Source: Pseudomonas frederiksbergensis (lineage in GTDB: Bacteria; Pseudomonadota; Gammaproteobacteria; Pseudomonadales; Pseudomonadaceae). From it: a stretch of DNA of 64,000 nt. The notes under the pieces were generated by a model. That model was not told the DNA's origin and did no database searches. It was given only the letters and a program-made list of their open reading frames with translations. Position 1 is the first letter of the stretch. Each line of letters begins with the position of its first letter. Positions 11,854 to 21,399 of this stretch are shown here, piece after piece. The position numbers and the translations under genes are program-made. The stretch lies in assembly GCF_001952935.1 (NCBI RefSeq), contig NZ_CP018319.1:3430001-3494000 (forward strand), written 5' to 3'.

Positions 11854-12642
11854 TTGCTTATCGAGTCCCGTCGTCGCGCTTATTTGACCGCCATGCAGGT
11901 GGTCAACTGGCTGCCGCGCACCGAATTGCCCTTTGCTGCGCCCTCGCGCCCTGAGTTGCTGGAGATGCCCGAGCCGTTGGTCGTCGCGCCGGTTGCTCCG
12001 GTTGCGCCCGCACCTGTGGCTGATTCGCCCGTGGAACCGCTGGTCAAACCGGCCGAGCGGGTGAAAATCGAGGTGCCGCGGCCATCGTTGGCCAGCACGC
12101 GCACGAATGCCAAGGTTGAAGAAGAGGCCGCTCCGGTTGTGGCCAGGGCGCCCGTCGTGCCGCCACCGCGTTTCGCCCTGCAATTGCTGCGGGCCGGGCG
12201 TTGCCTGCTGCTGGTGGAGTTACCCACAGGCGAATCGTTCCAGACTCGCGACCCTGCCTATCTATTGCTCAAAGACATGCTGCGCGCCGCCGGTCTGCCG
12301 GACAGCCCGCAGATCGTCGGCGAGCCGGTGCGTTGGCCGCTGTTGTCTCGGGGCACCATGGATCAAGGCCCGGAAGCGGCTCGCGACTTCGTGCAAGGTT
12401 TTCTCTCGGCCCGGCTGGAAGACGCACCGTGCGTCTGCGTGTGGCTGATCGGCCTGCCGGCGGTGCGTTTCGCCGGTGAGGCGAACGCCGAATCCTTCAA
12501 CCGTGAACTCCAGGTCGACGGCCTGGGCTCGGTCTGGGCCCTGCCGGGTCTGGAATTATTAATGGAAGAGCCACAGCGTAAGGCTGATGTCTGGCAAGCC
12601 ATGCGTCGGCTGATGGCGCGTTGGAAAGAATCGAATGAGTGA
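11854..12642 (+). CDS. holD: HolD-like cryptic psi subunit of DNA polymerase III
   Basis: A 262-residue protein immediately upstream of rimI, the same order as E. coli holD-rimI. Its N-terminus (ESRRRAYLTAMQVVNWLPR) resembles the E. coli HolD start (SRRDWQLQQLGITQW...), the peptide that contacts chi. This supports the TTG start at 11854 over the ATG at 11893. A Pro/Ala/Val-rich linker (residues ~35-100) precedes a conserved C-terminal half. In P. aeruginosa the equivalent gene was identified biochemically as a longer, cryptic psi subunit of the clamp-loader complex. Its stop overlaps rimI by 8 nt. Confidence 0.78.
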   Translation: MLIESRRRAYLTAMQVVNWLPRTELPFAAPSRPELLEMPEPLVVAPVAPVAPAPVADSPVEPLVKPAERVKIEVPRPSLASTRTNAKVEEEAAPVVARAPVVPPPRFALQLLRAGRCLLLVELPTGESFQTRDPAYLLLKDMLRAAGLPDSPQIVGEPVRWPLLSRGTMDQGPEAARDFVQGFLSARLEDAPCVCVWLIGLPAVRFAGEANAESFNRELQVDGLGSVWALPGLELLMEEPQRKADVWQAMRRLMARWKESNE

Positions 12643-13087
12643 CGCTGTATCGTTCCGCCCGATGACCGAGGCGGACCTGGACGCTGTACTGAAAATCGAA
12701 TACGCGGCTTACAGTCATCCCTGGACTCGCGGGATTTTTCTCGATGGGCTGGGTAAATATCAGATATGGCTGATGTTTGAAGGTCAGCAGCAGGTCGGCC
12801 ACGGGGTGGTGCAGATCATTCTTGATGAAGCGCATCTGCTGAACATCACCGTCAAACCGGAGAACCAGGGCCGTGGCCTGGGCTTGACGCTGCTGGAGCA
12901 TCTGATGTCCCGGGCGTATGACGCCAAGGCGCGGGAATGTTTTCTGGAAGTGCGCGACAGCAACCGTGGCGCGTTCAAGTTGTATGAGCGTTACGGGTTT
13001 AACGAGATTGGTCGGCGGCGCGATTACTACCCGGCGGTGGGTGGGCGTGAAGATGCCGTGGTAATGGCCTGCACTTTGGTCGATTGA
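12635..13087 (+). CDS. rimI: RimI, ribosomal protein bS18 alanine N-acetyltransferase
   Basis: A 150-residue GNAT enzyme that acetylates the N-terminal alanine of ribosomal protein S18. The acetyl-CoA binding motif is NQGRGLGLTLL (residues 77-87). Glu105 in LEVRDSN and Tyr117 in KLYERYGF correspond to the E. coli catalytic Glu103 and Tyr115. The characteristic YYP...GREDAVVMA C-terminus is present. It overlaps holD by 8 nt, as expected for an operon. Confidence 0.93.
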   Translation: MSDAVSFRPMTEADLDAVLKIEYAAYSHPWTRGIFLDGLGKYQIWLMFEGQQQVGHGVVQIILDEAHLLNITVKPENQGRGLGLTLLEHLMSRAYDAKARECFLEVRDSNRGAFKLYERYGFNEIGRRRDYYPAVGGREDAVVMACTLVD

Positions 13088-13098
13088 GCTACAGCTAA

Positions 13099-13192
13099 TG
13101 TGGCGAGGGAGCTTGCTCCCGCTAGGCCGCGAAGCGGTCCTGAAATTTTACGACTGCTTCGCAGCCGAGCGGGAGCAAGCTCCCTCGCCACA
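13099..13192. repeat. Pseudomonas REP pair in inverted orientation
   Basis: TGTGGCGAGGGAGCTTGCTC... (13099-13123) and its reverse complement (13168-13192) flank a 44-nt spacer containing a second imperfect palindrome. This is a common intergenic REP type in Pseudomonas. It lies between convergent rimI and the acidic protein gene and may stop transcription from both. Confidence 0.9.
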
Positions 13193-13194
13193 GA

Positions 13195-13599
13195 TCAACG
13201 ATTACCGTCCAGCGGATCCCGCCGCGCCAGTTCCTCTTCATCCAGCCCGTTCCCTCCGCCAATGTCGTCTTCATCGACAATGCTCAAATCCCAATCGGCC
13301 TGGCCCCCTTCACCCGCTTCGTGGGCGTCCCGTGCGCCGTCTTCACGGATCAGGGTTTCCGGGCTCATGTCGTCGTCGGTAGACTCATGGTCATCGGTCG
13401 AGGCCCCGGTCATACCAGCTTCACGTACGCGTTCGCGAGGCATCAGGCGTTCACGTTCCGTTTGCGTCAGCTCGTCGCCGATTTTGGCGCTGGGTTCTTC
13501 CTCGTCGAAATCCAGCTCATGCATCGAGCCCATGCGGTCTTCGTTGTCATCGATGGGCTCGGGTTGAGTCGCATCGAACGGACGTCGTGAATCAGTCAT
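13195..13599 (-). CDS. Conserved acidic protein of unknown function
   Basis: A 134-residue, strongly acidic, low-complexity protein (rich in Asp, Glu, Gly, Arg) with no membrane segment, signal peptide or recognisable catalytic motif. It begins MTDSRRPFDATQPEPIDD. A similar gene follows holD-rimI in other pseudomonads, sometimes labelled HPr-related, but I see no HPr fold motif. It probably is a disordered cytoplasmic protein. Its 3' end abuts the REP pair. Confidence 0.7.
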   Translation of the reverse strand: MTDSRRPFDATQPEPIDDNEDRMGSMHELDFDEEEPSAKIGDELTQTERERLMPRERVREAGMTGASTDDHESTDDDMSPETLIREDGARDAHEAGEGGQADWDLSIVDEDDIGGGNGLDEEELARRDPLDGNR

Positions 13600-13751
13600 G
13601 GCAATTCCTCATACTGTAGGCCTTACTAGGGTGGACCCTCTGGGCTGCTGAGAATTCCTCCGGCATGGAAAACCGGGTATCTGCATCTGGCGCGTGACCC
13701 CGACAGATGGTTGTCTGTCATAGAAACGCATCATTCTCGAGGCTTCATTGC

Positions 13752-14396
13752 ATGAACGAATTACAAGATCTGATTGATAACAACGAGCGTTGGGCTGACG
13801 CGATCACCAAAGAAGATCCTGATTTCTTCGCCAAGCTGGCCCGTCAGCAAACCCCGGAATACCTGTGGATCGGTTGCTCCGACGCCCGGGTGCCGGCGAA
13901 CGAGATCGTCGGCATGCTGCCCGGCGATCTGTTTGTACACCGTAACGTGGCCAACGTAGTGCTGCACACCGACCTCAACTGCCTGTCGGTGATTCAGTAC
14001 GCAGTCGATGTGCTGAAGGTCAAACACATCCTCGTGACCGGCCACTATGGCTGCGGCGGTGTGCGTGCCTCAATGCAGGACCGTCAGCTGGGCCTGATCG
14101 ACGGCTGGCTGCGCTCGATTCGCGATCTCTATTATGAAAAACGCGAAGAGCTCGCCAAATTGCCCACTGAAGAAGAGCGGGTCGACCGCCTCTGCGAATA
14201 CAACGTAATCCAGCAAGTGGCCAACGTCGGACACACCAGCATTGTGCAAAACGCCTGGCATCGCGGGCAGAGCCTGTCGATTCACGGCTGCATCTACGGC
14301 ATCAAGGACGGTCGCTGGAAAAGCCTGAACGCCACCATCAGCGGTTTCGAGCAATTGCCGCCGCAATACCGTCTGCGTCCGGTCGAGGCGTTGTAA
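13752..14396 (+). CDS. can: Beta-class carbonic anhydrase
   Basis: A 214-residue zinc enzyme interconverting CO2 and bicarbonate. Zinc ligands Cys42, His98 and Cys101 and the Asp44-Arg46 dyad sit at the same numbering as in E. coli Can (GCSDARVPANE; TGHYGCGGVRAS). The start at ATG 13752 is chosen for its fit to the family; the frame is open further upstream but that part does not resemble the family. It is likely a single-gene transcript, facing convergently the SET-domain gene. Confidence 0.95.
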   Translation: MNELQDLIDNNERWADAITKEDPDFFAKLARQQTPEYLWIGCSDARVPANEIVGMLPGDLFVHRNVANVVLHTDLNCLSVIQYAVDVLKVKHILVTGHYGCGGVRASMQDRQLGLIDGWLRSIRDLYYEKREELAKLPTEEERVDRLCEYNVIQQVANVGHTSIVQNAWHRGQSLSIHGCIYGIKDGRWKSLNATISGFEQLPPQYRLRPVEAL

Positions 14397-14402
14397 CGCC
14401 CT

Positions 14403-14927
14403 TCAGCATAGACTTCGCCGGCGCCAGTGCTGCAGAAACAACTGGCCGTCGGCGTTCGGCGATTCATCGTAGCCGGTGATCCAGCCACGGCAGTCGAACG
14501 AACCGCACTGGCAGGCGAACTGACGCATGAGTTTGTCTTCGGTGGTGGCGTAGTCCATCGTCAGTCGATCGCCTTTTTTGATGTCCTTCAGTGCCCACAA
14601 CCACAGCTCGCTCATGTCGAGAAATACGTTTGGGTCGCAGGAGTGTCGCAGCAGCCCGCAGAAGCGCGGGTCGTAGACATGGATGCCATGGGCCAGTTGC
14701 CGGGTATGCCGACAGCGATAAGGCAGCAGGTGCCCCGACGCCCGACAAATTCGGCTGATGCGTGGAAAGTCCCGAAGCACTGCGACGGCTGCCGCTGATC
14801 CGTGGATGTTGTCGATAATCTCGAAGTCGGTCCTGGAGGGAAATCCAAGACGAACGGGCAGCTCCGCAAATGGATAAATCCCATCGGGAGGTTGTGCAAG
14901 CGTCTCGTGTGCGACGTGGGTTTTCAT
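14403..14927 (-). CDS. SET-domain protein (putative lysine methyltransferase)
   Basis: A 174-residue protein with the SET core: LLRHSCDPNV (equivalent of the NHSCxPN motif), then IKKGDRLTMDYATTE (GEELTxDY-like). A post-SET cysteine cluster CQCGSFDCRGW follows. ATG 14927 is preceded by AAGGAT at a suitable distance. Bacterial SET proteins occur sporadically and substrates are mostly unknown; activity and target are inference here. The gene is convergent with can and stops 7 nt after it. Confidence 0.8.
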   Translation of the reverse strand: MKTHVAHETLAQPPDGIYPFAELPVRLGFPSRTDFEIIDNIHGSAAAVAVLRDFPRISRICRASGHLLPYRCRHTRQLAHGIHVYDPRFCGLLRHSCDPNVFLDMSELWLWALKDIKKGDRLTMDYATTEDKLMRQFACQCGSFDCRGWITGYDESPNADGQLFLQHWRRRSLC

Positions 14928-15024
14928 AACGATCCTTGTTTTGGCTGGGTGCTGCGAGCGCAATCAGCTGACGATCCTGTCAGCCCTGCAGCACAAGGGT
15001 GCGATTCAAGCCTCTCGCAAATGA

Positions 15025-15066
15025 AACGGCCGGTCTACTGTCATAAGTGACAGTAGGCCGGCCGTT
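15025..15066 (-). terminator. Terminator hairpin after the 15074-16246 gene
   Basis: A long stem (AACGGCCGG-T-CTACTGTCA, loop TAAG, TGACAGTAG-G-CCGGCCGTT) lies 8 nt beyond the stop of the minus-strand gene. On that strand the stem is followed by a short T-rich stretch. Confidence 0.8.
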
Positions 15067-15073
15067 CATCGTT

Positions 15074-16246
15074 TTACAGTGCCGGGGTAGGGATCGCGGT
15101 CTCGGGGACCGGTGCTTTCAGCTGTTTGAGCTGAGATTTGATCGGCGCCGTTGCGCACTTGGCCACAGCTTTGTCGGGCGACAGGTTGCGAATCGAGGTG
15201 TAGAAAAGCTCGCAGGTTTTTTCTGCCTGGGCCACTTGCCAGGTTTGGGTGCAGCTTCTCAGTTCAATGTCGGGATTAGTGTCCGGTTGGCGGCCCATCG
15301 CGGCCTGCCAGCACGCGGCACTCAAATCCTGGCCCATGACTTTAAGGCCCGCCGTGTCGGCCTTGGCCTGTGCATCTTTGCCGGTATAGCTTTCCGGGTC
15401 GGCGGCGTACCAAATGTAGCTTGGGTGGTTGGAACCCAGAACGGGCACTTTCACCCCGTCGCTCGGACTGATGCTGACCAGGCCCAGCACATTCACGGTC
15501 GGCCCGTATTGCTGCTTGATCCAGTTACGCACCGGCGCGCCGAAGGCGACCATCGGCAACGCCGCACCACTGGCGTTCTGGCTGAGTTGCTTGACCATGG
15601 TGGTCTGGTAGTCCTTGAAGTAGTCGTAGACGCCTTCCAGATCCTTGCCGGCGTTGGATGGCGCGGCAATCGGTGCAATGTCGATGATGGTCTGGTAGCC
15701 CGGCGTCTGGTCGGCCGGAATTCCGTTGACAGTCAACAGTGTGGCCCAGCGATCGGTGGTGGCGGATCGCAGGTAATCCTGAGCCTGGGTCAGCGAATAG
15801 TCGGGTGGGAAGTGCAGCAATTCGATGCTTTTGCGGTTTTCCAGGGCCATGCCCAGTGGCAGGAACAGATACCAGCTGTATGCCCACTTGCCATCGGCAT
15901 TCAGCTTGCTGGCGCCGGTATAGGCCAGATCACCGGCATCGAGTAACGCCGCCAGCGGTTTTTCGTAGCTGCGGGGTACCCCGGTGATTTCGGCGTAGAG
16001 CTGATTATTATCGGTTTTGACCAGCACTTTCGCCGCGCTGTAACCATCGCGCTGCACGCTTTGGGTCAGGTAATGCTCGACCGTTTGCTCCAGCGTCCAG
16101 TTGCGAAAGCAGATCACGTTGCAGTTGTTGGGGTAAGCGAAGAGGCGGGTGACGCGTTCGGTACTGCCCAGCTTCAGGCCGATATCGGCATGGGCGGCAG
16201 CACTCAGGGTGAGGGCCGCGAGGGTCAATCCTGCGAATTTGAACAT
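15074..16246 (-). CDS. Exported protein of unknown function
   Basis: A 390-residue protein with a clear signal peptide (MFKFAGLTLAALTLSAAAHA, cleavage after AHA), so probably periplasmic or secreted. It contains several cysteines (for example CNVICF near the mature N-terminus and CWQAA, CTQTW, CELF toward the C-terminus) that could form disulfides. I recognise no catalytic motif. It looks monocistronic, with terminators on both sides. Confidence 0.8.
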   Translation of the reverse strand: MFKFAGLTLAALTLSAAAHADIGLKLGSTERVTRLFAYPNNCNVICFRNWTLEQTVEHYLTQSVQRDGYSAAKVLVKTDNNQLYAEITGVPRSYEKPLAALLDAGDLAYTGASKLNADGKWAYSWYLFLPLGMALENRKSIELLHFPPDYSLTQAQDYLRSATTDRWATLLTVNGIPADQTPGYQTIIDIAPIAAPSNAGKDLEGVYDYFKDYQTTMVKQLSQNASGAALPMVAFGAPVRNWIKQQYGPTVNVLGLVSISPSDGVKVPVLGSNHPSYIWYAADPESYTGKDAQAKADTAGLKVMGQDLSAACWQAAMGRQPDTNPDIELRSCTQTWQVAQAEKTCELFYTSIRNLSPDKAVAKCATAPIKSQLKQLKAPVPETAIPTPAL

Positions 16247-16323
16247 GCTCAGATCCTTTCAGCGTGTGGGGCCCTCGTAGGCGGGGCGCATACATACTGA
16301 AACAGACTAGACCGAACAAGAAG

Positions 16324-16353
16324 TAGGGGCCGATAGATATATCGGCCCTTTTT
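16324..16353. terminator. Intrinsic terminator-like hairpin
   Basis: GGGGCCGATA, loop GATA, TATCGGCCC followed by TTTTTT on the plus strand. It lies between two minus-strand genes, just beyond the stop of the atoE-like gene, and its A/T flanks could serve either strand. Confidence 0.65.
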
Positions 16354-16358
16354 TCACC

Positions 16359-17777
16359 TCAAGGCATCACCGGCGCCGTATACGTCAGCGTCGTCCCCAG
16401 CGCCCACAGCAGAAACAGCACCAGCGGCGTGTGCACCAGCAGTTGCACGAACGAAAACCCGATCAAGTCCCGCGCCTTCAACCCGAGCACGCCCAGCAGC
16501 GGCAGCATGTAGAACGGGTTGATCAGGTTCGGCAGGGCTTCGGCGGCGTTGTAGATCTGCACGGCCCAGCCCAGGTGGTAGTTCAGGTCGGTGGCCACTT
16601 GCATGACATACGGCGCTTCGATGATCCACTTACCGCCGCCGGACGGGATGAAGAAACCGAGGATCGCCGAGTACACGCCCATCAGCAGCGCGTAGGTGTC
16701 ATGGGACGCGATTTGTACGAAAAAGGTCGAGATGTGGTGAGCCAGCGTCTGAGCGTCAGTGCCTTTGACGGTGGTCATCAGCGCGGCGATCGAGCCGTAC
16801 AGCGGGAACTGAATCAGTACGCCCGTGGTGGTGGGGACCGCGCGAGACACTGCGTCAAGGAAGCTGCGCGGACGCCAGTGCAGCAGGGCACCGAGCATGA
16901 TGAACAGGAAGTTGTAGGTGTTCAGTCCGGAAATCGCACTGATCGCCGGTTTGGTCGAGAACTCGTGGAACAGCCATCCGGCCGCCAGCAGCACCAGCAA
17001 AATCGTCAGCAACGGGCTGTGTTCCAGCCATTCGCCGGGTCGGGTGCGCGGTTGCAACGGCGGCAGGTTAAAGCTTGGATCGACGCCGCAGGCTTCGGCA
17101 TCACGGGCCGAGTTCGGGCCGGGTGCAGTGGCGTAGGCAATGACCAGCGAGATCACGATCAGCGCCAGCAACATCACCCCGGACTGCCAGAGAAAGATCG
17201 TTTGCGTGAAAGGAATCACCCCGGTGATCGACAGAATCGACGGCGGCAGGCTGGCCGGGTTGGCCTGCAATTGCGCGGCGGACGAGGACAGGCCCAAGGC
17301 CCACACCGCGCCCAGACCCAGATAGGCGGCAGCGCCGGCAGCGCGGTAGTCCATTTTCAGATCGGTACGGCGGGCGAGGGCGCGCACCAGCAAACCGCCA
17401 AACACCAGCGACAGCCCCCAGTTCAGCAGCGAAGCGACCATGGAGATCAACGCCACCCAGGCCACGGCCGAGCGGCCGTTTTTCGGGATCCGCGCCAGCC
17501 GGTCGATCAGTTTCACTGCCGGCGGCGAGCTGGCGACCACATAACCGCCGATCACCACGAAAGCCATTTGCATGGTGAACGGGATCAGGCTCCAGAAGCC
17601 GTCACCGAAGGCCATGGCGGCGGCGGAGGGTTTGGCGCCCATGAACAGGGTGGCCACGGCGACGATAATCACCGCCAGTGCAGCAAACACCCAGGAGTCA
17701 GGAAACCAGCGTTCGGCAAAACTTGAGCAGCGCAGGGCAAAGCGGGCAGAGCGGGTATCTTCGATATCAGCAGCCAC
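16359..17777 (-). CDS. atoE: AtoE-family short-chain fatty acid transporter
   Basis: A 472-residue, highly hydrophobic permease with about 12 membrane segments. Motifs such as WGLSLVFGGLLVRALARR and the C-terminal PSGGGKWIIEAPYVM are typical of AtoE short-chain fatty acid (acetoacetate/butyrate) transporters. I chose the GTG start at 17777 because GAGG precedes it at good spacing and the N-terminus then fits the family; the frame extends upstream without support. No beta-oxidation or ato genes are adjacent, so the substrate is not fixed by context. Confidence 0.87.
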   Translation of the reverse strand: MAADIEDTRSARFALRCSSFAERWFPDSWVFAALAVIIVAVATLFMGAKPSAAAMAFGDGFWSLIPFTMQMAFVVIGGYVVASSPPAVKLIDRLARIPKNGRSAVAWVALISMVASLLNWGLSLVFGGLLVRALARRTDLKMDYRAAGAAAYLGLGAVWALGLSSSAAQLQANPASLPPSILSITGVIPFTQTIFLWQSGVMLLALIVISLVIAYATAPGPNSARDAEACGVDPSFNLPPLQPRTRPGEWLEHSPLLTILLVLLAAGWLFHEFSTKPAISAISGLNTYNFLFIMLGALLHWRPRSFLDAVSRAVPTTTGVLIQFPLYGSIAALMTTVKGTDAQTLAHHISTFFVQIASHDTYALLMGVYSAILGFFIPSGGGKWIIEAPYVMQVATDLNYHLGWAVQIYNAAEALPNLINPFYMLPLLGVLGLKARDLIGFSFVQLLVHTPLVLFLLWALGTTLTYTAPVMP

Positions 17778-17977
17778 GGGTGTACCTCGGATTTTTATGT
17801 TTGTTGTGGTCTTTGGGGCCGAGAAGGTCCGTCTAGACAGCTGCCAACAGTAAAACAATCGGTTCAAATTTGTGACCAGGTTTTACGCATCCAGGACTTT
17901 GGTCTAACGGGTTGTCCGTTGGCGCGTTTGCGTAGACCATGGGCGCCTTGGTTTTTGCCTATGCCAGAGTTCTTTTC

Positions 17978-19291
17978 ATGACTGCCATCACCCACTCGCA
18001 CCCGGCGCCGTTCACCCGCTCGGATTACAAGACCCTCGGCCTTGCGGCTCTTGGCGGCGCGCTGGAAATCTACGATTTCATCATTTTCGTATTTTTCGCC
18101 CTGACCCTCAGCCAGCTGTTCTTCCCGCCGGAAATGCCTGAGTGGCTGCGACTGCTGCAAAGCTTCGGGATCTTCGCGACCGGTTATCTGGCGCGGCCAT
18201 TGGGCGGGATTCTGATGGCGCATTTCGCCGATCGACTGGGCCGCAAGAAGGTCTTCAGCCTGAGCATCCTGATGATGGCGCTGCCGTGCCTGTTGATCGG
18301 CATCATGCCGACCTACGCTCAAATCGGTTATTTCGCACCGCTGCTGCTGTTGGCGCTGCGAATCCTCCAGGGCGCGGCGGTGGGCGGTGAAGTGCCGAGT
18401 GCCTGGGTCTTCGTCGCCGAACATGCACCGGTCGGGCATCGCGGTTATGCCCTCGGTTTCCTGCAGGCCGGGTTGACGTTTGGTTACCTGATCGGCGCAC
18501 TGACGGCGACGTTTCTGGCACAGGCATTCACCCCGGCAGAAATCCTTGATTACGCCTGGCGCTACCCGTTCCTGCTGGGCGGCGTGTTTGGCGTGATTGG
18601 CGTCTGGCTACGCCGCTGGCTCAGCGAAACCCCGGTGTTCATGGCCATGCAGGCCCAACGTGATGCGGCCGTCGAACTGCCGCTGCGCACGGTCTTGCGT
18701 GAACACCGCCTGGCCATGCTGCCGGCGATGATCCTCACCTGCGTACTGACCTCGGCAGTGGTGGTGTTCGTGGTGATCACCCCAACCATGATGCAGAAAA
18801 CCTTCGGTATGACCGCCAGCCACACCTTCGCCCTGAGTGCCTTGGGCATTGTCTTTCTGAATATCGGCTGTGTACTTGCCGGGCTGCTGGTCGACCGCAT
18901 TGGCGCCTGGCGCACCGTGATGCTCTATAGCTTGCTGCTGCCTTTGGGTATCGGCGTGCTCTATACCTGCCTGATCATCGGAGGCGGCTGGATCGGTCTG
19001 GCGTACGCGGTGGCCGGCCTTGGTTGCGGAGTGGTCGGCGCGGTGCCGTCGGTGATGGTCAGCCTGTTCCCGGCGCGGATTCGTGTCTCGGGGATTTCCT
19101 TCACCTACAACATTGCCTACGCCGTCTGGGCGAGTATCACACCGTTGCTGCTGATCGGTCTGATGCCGTGGAGCCCATGGATCTGCGTGATCTTCTGCGC
19201 GGTGATGGGGGCAGTGGGTGTGAGCTGTGCCGCGTATTTCGGGACGCGGATGCCTAATGTCGGAAGTCGCAGCGCGGCTTCCTGCGTTTAG
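17978..19291 (+). CDS. MFS transporter, metabolite:H+ symporter (MHS) family
   Basis: A 437-residue permease with 12 predicted membrane segments. The MHS-type N-terminus (GGALEIYDFIIFVFFA) and the MFS signature DRLGRKKVF between TM2 and TM3 are present, along with GEVPSAWVFVAEHAP in the fourth to fifth segments. Family members import citrate, alpha-ketoglutarate, proline/betaine or shikimate; the substrate here is unknown. Start ATG 17978 gives a typical family N-terminus. The gene is divergent from the AtoE-like gene. Confidence 0.87.
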   Translation: MTAITHSHPAPFTRSDYKTLGLAALGGALEIYDFIIFVFFALTLSQLFFPPEMPEWLRLLQSFGIFATGYLARPLGGILMAHFADRLGRKKVFSLSILMMALPCLLIGIMPTYAQIGYFAPLLLLALRILQGAAVGGEVPSAWVFVAEHAPVGHRGYALGFLQAGLTFGYLIGALTATFLAQAFTPAEILDYAWRYPFLLGGVFGVIGVWLRRWLSETPVFMAMQAQRDAAVELPLRTVLREHRLAMLPAMILTCVLTSAVVVFVVITPTMMQKTFGMTASHTFALSALGIVFLNIGCVLAGLLVDRIGAWRTVMLYSLLLPLGIGVLYTCLIIGGGWIGLAYAVAGLGCGVVGAVPSVMVSLFPARIRVSGISFTYNIAYAVWASITPLLLIGLMPWSPWICVIFCAVMGAVGVSCAAYFGTRMPNVGSRSAASCV

Positions 19292-19350
19292 TGACTGTTG
19301 AAGGGGTCCTGCGATGTACAAAAGCAACACAATGCAAAGGAGCAGCATCA

Positions 19351-19905
19351 GTGCAATTGGTACCCATCCTTGAAGTGTCCCGTCAGGTTCAGTCGCGGGT
19401 GCGCGATTTGCGCAATCAGCCTGATGTTCGCCAATACATGTACACCGATCATGAGATATCCGAGGCCGAGCATGCTGCCTGGCTTGACTCGTTAACGGAC
19501 AATCTCCGTCAATCGGTGTTCGTACTCATGCTCGACGGCGCAGCCCGTGGCGTGGTGTCGCTGAACGCGATCAGCACATTGCACAAAACGGCTGACTGGG
19601 CTTTTTATCTCGATAGCGATCTGCAGGGACAAGGGCTGGGCAGTCGATTGGAGTTCTGGCTTCTGGACCACGCGTTTGGTGTGGCAGGTCTGGAAAAGCT
19701 CAACTGTGAGGTGTTACAGAGCAACCCGGCGGTGATCAGCCTGCACCAGAAGTTCGGCTTTTCCGTTGAAGGCGTGCGACGGCAGAACATCATCAAGGAC
19801 AACGTCAGAGTCGATGTGGTGATGCTGGGCATTACGCGACAGGAATGGGCGGCGCGACGGCCGAAGATGGAAGACGTGATGGCACGGCTAAACCGTGTCA
19901 GTTGA
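19351..19905 (+). CDS. pseH: PseH-like GNAT acetyltransferase
   Basis: A 184-residue GNAT protein resembling PseH, which acetylates UDP-4-amino-4,6-dideoxy-L-AltNAc during pseudaminic acid synthesis. Features are the N-terminal RDLRNQPDVRQYMYT, the acetyl-CoA loop LQGQGLGSRLE and the late ALHxxxGF-type motif SLHQKFGFSVEG. GTG 19351 is preceded by AGGAG. No other pseudaminate or flagellin glycosylation genes are nearby, so the specific substrate is uncertain; GNAT membership is firm. Confidence 0.75.
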   Translation: MQLVPILEVSRQVQSRVRDLRNQPDVRQYMYTDHEISEAEHAAWLDSLTDNLRQSVFVLMLDGAARGVVSLNAISTLHKTADWAFYLDSDLQGQGLGSRLEFWLLDHAFGVAGLEKLNCEVLQSNPAVISLHQKFGFSVEGVRRQNIIKDNVRVDVVMLGITRQEWAARRPKMEDVMARLNRVS

Positions 19906-20025
19906 TCAGATGAGCACACCGCAACTATTTTTGTAGGACAACCCTGAAACACTCTTCAGAAAATATCCTTTAGGCCGATGGCTAGGCTGCATGCCGCTTT
20001 CTTTCCCTGTCCATCGGTGTATCCC

Positions 20026-21342
20026 ATGTTCAACAAACGCTTGAAGCAGGAGCTGTCGGCTCTTCGCGAAGAACTCTCCAGCCTCCAGCAAGTGAAGGAA
20101 AGCCTGGAAAGCGAGATGCTGGTCCTGACCCTCGATGCCGATGGGCGGATTCAATCGGTCAACCAGAACTTCATCGGCGAGATGCTTTACAAAAGCAACG
20201 ACCTGATAGGGCGACACATCGAAGACATCGTCCCGGCCCATGTGAAGTCGGACGAATTCCACAAGCGCTTCAAGGTCGCACTGACCCGTGGCGAGCACTT
20301 TGCCGGCACGGTGCGTTTGTTGCGCGGCAATGGCCAGGAAGCCTGGCTGCGCTCGATCGTGCAGCCGGTTCGGTCCGCGGAGGGCCGGATCAAGCACTTC
20401 TCGATTTACTCCAGTGACCTGACCCGCACCATCGAGGCGTCTCGTGAGCATGAGAACCTGATCGGCGCGCTTGTGCGCTCCACGGCAGTGATCGAGTTTG
20501 ACCTCAATGGCAACGTGCTGGCGGCCAACGAACGGTTCCTCAGTAGTATGGGTTACAGCCTGGCGCAAATCCAGGGCAAACATCACCGCATGTTCTGCGA
20601 ACCCGAGGATTACAACAGCACCGCGTACCAAGACTTCTGGCGCCGCTTGAATGCAGGCGAGTTCGTCGCCGCCCGTTTCAAGCGCATCGACAGCCACGGT
20701 CGCGTGGTCTGGCTGGAGGCTTCCTACAATCCGGTGGTCGATGCCAACAACAAACTCTACAAAGTGGTGAAATTCGCCACGGTGATTACCGATCAAGTCA
20801 ATCAGGAGCAAGCCGTCGCCGAAGCCGCCAACATTGCCTATAGCACCTCGCAGCAAACCGACAGCAGCGCGCAGCGCGGGAATGCGGTGGTGACCCAGGC
20901 GGTCAACGTGATGCGTGACCTTGCTTCGCACATGCAAACCGCCGGCGAAGGCATCGAAGCGCTGAACGAGCAGTCGCTGGTGATCGGCACCATCGTCAAA
21001 ACCATCAGCGGGATTGCCGAACAGACCAACCTGCTGGCGCTCAACGCGGCCATCGAAGCGGCTCGGGCCGGGGAACAGGGACGTGGCTTCGCGGTGGTGG
21101 CGGATGAGGTCCGGCAATTGGCTTCGCGCACCAGCCAGGCAACCGATGAGATTGTCGGCGTAGTGCGGCAGAACCAGGACATGGCGCGCAACGCCGTGGC
21201 GCTGATGACCGAGGGCAAACTCCAGGCTGAACAGGGGCTGGCGCTGGCGGCAGAGGCGGGGACGGTGATTGTCGAAATTCAGGATGGTGCACAGAAAGTG
21301 GTGAACGCGGTCGGGCAGTTTGCCAATCAGCTAGCGACTTGA
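20026..21342 (+). CDS. bdlA: BdlA-like PAS-PAS chemoreceptor
   Basis: A 438-residue soluble receptor: an N-terminal coil, two PAS domains (about residues 30-130 and 150-250) and a C-terminal methyl-accepting signalling domain with the hairpin signature [20 protein letters not shown]. No membrane segment is seen. Domain order and size match P. aeruginosa BdlA, which senses environmental cues and promotes biofilm dispersion. ATG 20026 is chosen as the first codon fitting the family. It appears monocistronic. Confidence 0.83.
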   Translation: MFNKRLKQELSALREELSSLQQVKESLESEMLVLTLDADGRIQSVNQNFIGEMLYKSNDLIGRHIEDIVPAHVKSDEFHKRFKVALTRGEHFAGTVRLLRGNGQEAWLRSIVQPVRSAEGRIKHFSIYSSDLTRTIEASREHENLIGALVRSTAVIEFDLNGNVLAANERFLSSMGYSLAQIQGKHHRMFCEPEDYNSTAYQDFWRRLNAGEFVAARFKRIDSHGRVVWLEASYNPVVDANNKLYKVVKFATVITDQVNQEQAVAEAANIAYSTSQQTDSSAQRGNAVVTQAVNVMRDLASHMQTAGEGIEALNEQSLVIGTIVKTISGIAEQTNLLALNAAIEAARAGEQGRGFAVVADEVRQLASRTSQATDEIVGVVRQNQDMARNAVALMTEGKLQAEQGLALAAEAGTVIVEIQDGAQKVVNAVGQFANQLAT

Positions 21343-21399
21343 TGCCTGCCATCGCGGCGTAAATCGCTACAATCGGCGTTTTTCCCAGGAGCAGCCATC

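Noticed and set aside
16431..17726. 431-codon plus-strand frame opposite the AtoE-like gene
   Set aside because: Antisense to a convincing transporter, with His/Arg/Gln-rich low-complexity sequence.
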